From: an uncultured Clostridia bacterium | Lineage (GTDB): Bacteria > Bacillota > Clostridia > Oscillospirales > Acutalibacteraceae | NCBI GenBank assembly: GCA_958445555.1 | Contig: CAUCSW010000020.1 | Location: 1-8,633 of the forward strand | Direction: 5' to 3' | Length of the DNA stretch: 8,633 bases | Part shown: piece by piece, positions 6,681-8,633 of the stretch | Position numbering within the stretch: position 1 is the stretch's first letter | Layout: each line of letters opens with the position of its first letter | Position numbers and translations under genes: made by a program | Notes under the pieces: generated by a model | Seen by the model: the letters and a program-made list of their open reading frames with translations, nothing else | The model's database searches: none | What the model was told of the DNA's origin: nothing

Positions 6681-7913
6681 ATGAAAAAGATTCTCGCAAT
6701 CATTATGTCACTCGCAATGCTCATAGGCGTTTGTTCTCTTGCAGGATGTAAGAGCACCGACACCAACACACCGTCGGGCGGCGATAAGGTAAACTACAAA
6801 GTTGCCATGATTACCGACTACGGCGACATTACCGACCAGTCGTTCAACCAGACCACATATGAAGCCTGCAAGGCGTTCTGTGACGAGTACAAGCTTGAAT
6901 TCAACTATTTCAAGCCGTCAGGCGACAGCACCGCTGAGCGTGTTGCGATGGTTGAAAAGGCAGTCGACGAAGGCTACAATGTCATCGTTATGCCAGGTTA
7001 TGCTTTCGGCGGCACCATTGTTGAAGCTGCCCCGAAATACAAGGATGTTAAATTCATCGCTCTCGATGTTGCGAAGGGCGACCTTCTTGAAGCAGGCGTG
7101 ACCGCCAAGGGCGAAAAGTATGACTACGAGCCCGACAACTGGGACCTTGAAAAGTATGCAGATCTCTCTAATGTTTACTGCGCAATATATCAGGAAGAGC
7201 TTTGCGGATACATGGCAGGCTATGCCGCCGTTAAGCTCGGTTATACCAAGCTCGGCTTCCTCGGCGGAATGCAGGTTCCCGCAGTTGTCCGCTACGGATA
7301 CGGCTTTGTTCAGGGCGTCGATGCAGCTTCCAAGGAGCTGAACATAAAGACCACAATGAAGTTTGCTTACGGCAACCAGTTCTACGGCGATGCGGACATC
7401 ACCGCAGCTATGGAGACCTGGTACAAGGGCGGCGTTGAAGTTGTATTCGCTTGCGGCGGCGGTATCTACACCTCTGCAGTTGACGCAGCTAAGAAGTTCG
7501 AAGGCTCCAAGGTCATCGGCGTTGACGTTGATCAGCAGGGCGTAATCGCTCAGTATGCTGCCGGTAAGGACAACGATCCCGAGCCTTACAAGTCTCTGAC
7601 CGTAACTTCTGCTATGAAGGGTCTCTACCCCACTACATATGACACCCTTAAGGATGTTATAATCAACGGTAACTGGAGCAACTATGTCGGCAAGATCCAG
7701 ACACTGGGTCTCGTTTCCGCTGATGATCCTACCGTCAACTATGTACAGATCCCTGACAAGACCACACAGTTTGTCGACGGTAAGTTCACCCTTGACGATT
7801 ACAAGGATCTCGTTAAGAAGCTCTATGACAAGACCATAGTCGTTTCCAACAACACAAAGACCGAACCCACTGTTGAAAATGTAACAGTAGAGTATCTCGG
7901 AAATCTTAAGTAA
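6681..7913 (+). CDS. BMP-family nucleoside-binding lipoprotein of an ABC importer
   Basis: Extracellular substrate-binding protein of the Bmp/PnrA (Med) family, which in studied members binds purine or other nucleosides for an ABC importer. A lipoprotein signal peptide (MKK, then a hydrophobic stretch) ends in the lipobox LAGC with Cys23 as the lipidated residue. A Ser/Thr/Asn-rich linker follows. The BMP fold then shows VAMITDYGDITDQSFN (41-56), VIVMPGYAFGG (101-111), KFIALD (124-129), LGFLGGMQVP (191-200), FACGGGIY (256-263) and VIGVDVDQ (278-285). The length is 410 residues. A strong AAGGAGG (6664-6670) lies ten bases before the ATG. By eye the codons are more biased (AAG, GGC, CTC) than in the deo genes, suggesting high expression. 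The next gene is the importer ATPase and the preceding operon is nucleoside salvage, so nucleosides are the inferred ligand. Confidence 0.92.
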   Translation: MKKILAIIMSLAMLIGVCSLAGCKSTDTNTPSGGDKVNYKVAMITDYGDITDQSFNQTTYEACKAFCDEYKLEFNYFKPSGDSTAERVAMVEKAVDEGYNVIVMPGYAFGGTIVEAAPKYKDVKFIALDVAKGDLLEAGVTAKGEKYDYEPDNWDLEKYADLSNVYCAIYQEELCGYMAGYAAVKLGYTKLGFLGGMQVPAVVRYGYGFVQGVDAASKELNIKTTMKFAYGNQFYGDADITAAMETWYKGGVEVVFACGGGIYTSAVDAAKKFEGSKVIGVDVDQQGVIAQYAAGKDNDPEPYKSLTVTSAMKGLYPTTYDTLKDVIINGNWSNYVGKIQTLGLVSADDPTVNYVQIPDKTTQFVDGKFTLDDYKDLVKKLYDKTIVVSNNTKTEPTVENVTVEYLGNLK

Positions 7914-7932
7914 TTACCTCATGCGCTTGACG

Positions 7933-7965
7933 AATGCGCCGCAGCTTTGCTGCGGCGCATTTTTT
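7933..7965 (+). terminator. Intrinsic terminator after the lipoprotein gene
   Basis: AATGCGCCGCAG (7933-7944) pairs perfectly with CTGCGGCGCATT (7950-7961) around a CTTTG loop, the same loop as in the dapL terminator. A run of T's continues to 7965. It starts 20 bases past the stop codon and should end most transcripts of the lipoprotein gene. Confidence 0.9.
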
Positions 7966-8184
7966 ATCACGATTATATAATTATGAACCTTCTCCCCCGC
8001 TTTTTTTCTTTCAATGGCGCTGCGGGATGCCGGGATAATGTTAATGCTTATGCGCTTGCGAATGTCAATATCAGTGCTGCCGCTTTTAATTTTCAGAGAT
8101 TTCCCGACCGTTTGCGGCGGCACAGTGTCTAAGGACAGGTCATATAAGAACACCGGCTGATTTTATTTACCAAAGATCGTATTT
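7966..8184. other. Intergenic stretch without a supported gene
   Basis: I see no gene or RNA here. Short open frames on both strands (for example 7914-8153 on -, starting with GTG) cross the terminator and lack ribosome binding sites. The only structure noted is a 15-base near-copy, at 8050-8064, of the sequence just after the lipoprotein stop. Confidence 0.5.
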
Positions 8185-8185
8185 A

Positions 8186-8201
8186 TGTGACATTTTTCAC
8201 A
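8186..8201. promoter_or_regulatory. CRP/FNR-type palindrome TGTGA-N6-TCACA
   Basis: Both half-sites are perfect. The site ends seven bases upstream of the -35 box of the ATPase promoter, centred about 50 bases before the predicted start. This is the consensus of CRP- and FNR-family activators. No such regulator is encoded in the window, so the binding protein is unknown. Confidence 0.5.
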
Positions 8202-8208
8202 AATTCTC

Positions 8209-8237
8209 TTTACATTATTCTCCTATTATAGTATAAT
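8209..8237 (+). promoter_or_regulatory. Near-consensus promoter of the ABC ATPase gene
   Basis: TTTACA (8209-8214, five of six) and a perfect TATAAT (8232-8237) are separated by 17 bases. This is the best promoter in the window. Transcription would begin near 8244 and leave a leader of about 120 bases. Confidence 0.75.
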
Positions 8238-8256
8238 ATCATAGGATGATAATGTT

Positions 8257-8314
8257 CGGCGGAGACAATTCGGTCAGGCGGCTCACTGTGTGTTTTTATA
8301 TCCCGTCTCCCCCG
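8257..8314 (+). other. Leader RNA stem, long-range inverted repeat
   Basis: CGGCGGAGAC (8257-8266) can pair with GTCTCCCCCG (8305-8314) at nine of ten positions, enclosing 38 bases. It lies wholly in the predicted leader of the ATPase gene. I do not recognise a known riboswitch in it, and it is not followed by a T-run. Confidence 0.35.
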
Positions 8315-8346
8315 TCCGTTATTACAATAGTGCTATTCGGCTTATG

Positions 8347-8353
8347 AAAGGGG
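8347..8353 (+). promoter_or_regulatory. Ribosome binding site for a TTG start
   Basis: AAAGGGG lies ten bases before the TTG at 8364 and supports this rare start codon for the ATPase. A TTG start would be expected to lower its translation relative to the lipoprotein. Confidence 0.55.
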
Positions 8354-8363
8354 CGCATTCTGT

Positions 8364-8633
8364 TTGGAAAATGAATACGCAATAGAAATGCTCAACATCA
8401 CCAAGCGTTTTCCCGGGATCGTGGCAAATGACAACATTACGCTGCGGCTGAAAAAGGGCGAGATCCACGCTCTTCTCGGTGAAAACGGAGCGGGAAAATC
8501 CACGTTTATGATTGTACTTTTCGGTCACTATCAGCCCGAGGAAGGAACGATACTCAAGAACGGAGAAGAGGTCAGAATCAAAGACCCTAACGACGCAAAC
8601 CGTCTCGGTATCGGAATGGTCCACCAGCATTTT
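8364..8633 (+). CDS. ABC importer ATPase, RbsA/NupO-like, 5' part
   Basis: The first 90 residues of a sugar/nucleoside-type ABC ATPase; the gene runs off the window. The full protein of this family usually has two ATPase domains in tandem (about 500 residues). Visible are KRFPGIVANDNI near the N-terminus, the Walker A motif GENGAGKST (39-47), the YQPEEG segment and the Q-loop MVHQHF with Gln88. The chosen start is TTG at 8364, since no in-frame ATG lies upstream and AAAGGGG (8347-8353) sits ten bases before it. The next in-frame ATG (8388) would drop eight residues and cut into the first strand. An ATG at 8371 is in another frame and stops at once. It follows the BMP lipoprotein gene, so it probably powers the same importer, but from its own promoter. 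Confidence 0.93.
   Translation, partial: MENEYAIEMLNITKRFPGIVANDNITLRLKKGEIHALLGENGAGKSTFMIVLFGHYQPEEGTILKNGEEVRIKDPNDANRLGIGMVHQHF

Noticed and set aside
7914..8153. 79-codon - strand open frame after the lipoprotein gene
   Set aside because: GTG start without a Shine-Dalgarno site, and it reads through the terminator stem; unlikely to be a gene.
8246..8347. 33-codon open frame in the leader of the ATPase gene (possible leader peptide)
   Set aside because: The length is within chance expectation, the ATG is almost at the predicted transcription start, and no ribosome binding site or diagnostic residue run is present.
8257..8363. Purine or guanidine riboswitch in the ATPase leader
   Set aside because: The conserved sequence blocks of those classes that I could recall are not present; only one imperfect long-range stem is visible.

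Overview
The window looks like part of a chromosome from an anaerobic Gram-positive bacterium, most likely a Clostridia-class gut Firmicute. The grounds are strong AGGAGG-type ribosome binding sites, a clostridial-style PurA, the LL-diaminopimelate aminotransferase (DapL) lysine route, and a BMP-type nucleoside lipoprotein beside an RbsA-like ATPase. This placement is inferred from protein character, not from a search. All genes lie on the + strand.

Region 1 (1-3008) is a biosynthetic cluster: the 3' part of purA (adenylosuccinate synthetase), then dapF (diaminopimelate epimerase), then dapL. The dapF start codon follows a run of 16 A's, there is no Shine-Dalgarno site, and the usual first few residues are missing. 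dapL is broken into two frames by what looks like a small internal deletion between copies of the 4-base word ATTT. DapL makes LL-DAP and DapF converts it to meso-DAP, so the two irregular genes are consecutive steps of one pathway.

Region 2 (3009-3483) is a spacer with no convincing gene. It holds a very strong 18-bp hairpin terminator, a second hairpin with a TTCG loop and T-run, two more perfect hairpins and a short tandem repeat. It ends in a well-formed promoter for the next operon.

Region 3 (3484-6487) is a compact nucleoside-salvage operon: deoC, deoD, deoB and cdd, with gaps of 24 and 5 bases and an ATGA overlap. Cdd deaminates cytidine and deoxycytidine. DeoD phosphorolyses purine nucleosides to base plus (deoxy)ribose-1-phosphate. 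DeoB converts that to the 5-phosphate, and DeoC cleaves deoxyribose-5-phosphate to glyceraldehyde-3-phosphate and acetaldehyde.

Region 4 (6488-8633) is the matching uptake system. A BMP-family lipoprotein has its own promoter and a strong terminator. After about 400 bases comes the start of an RbsA/NupO-like ABC ATPase gene, which runs off the window. That gene has its own near-consensus promoter, a perfect TGTGA-N6-TCACA (CRP/FNR-type) palindrome just upstream, and a leader of about 120 nt. Importer and salvage enzymes together suggest a nucleoside scavenging locus.

Most of the window is ordinary metabolism. I see no clearly new system. The points most worth a second look are the dapL lesion, the poly-A tract at dapF, the hairpin-rich spacer and the CRP/FNR-like site.
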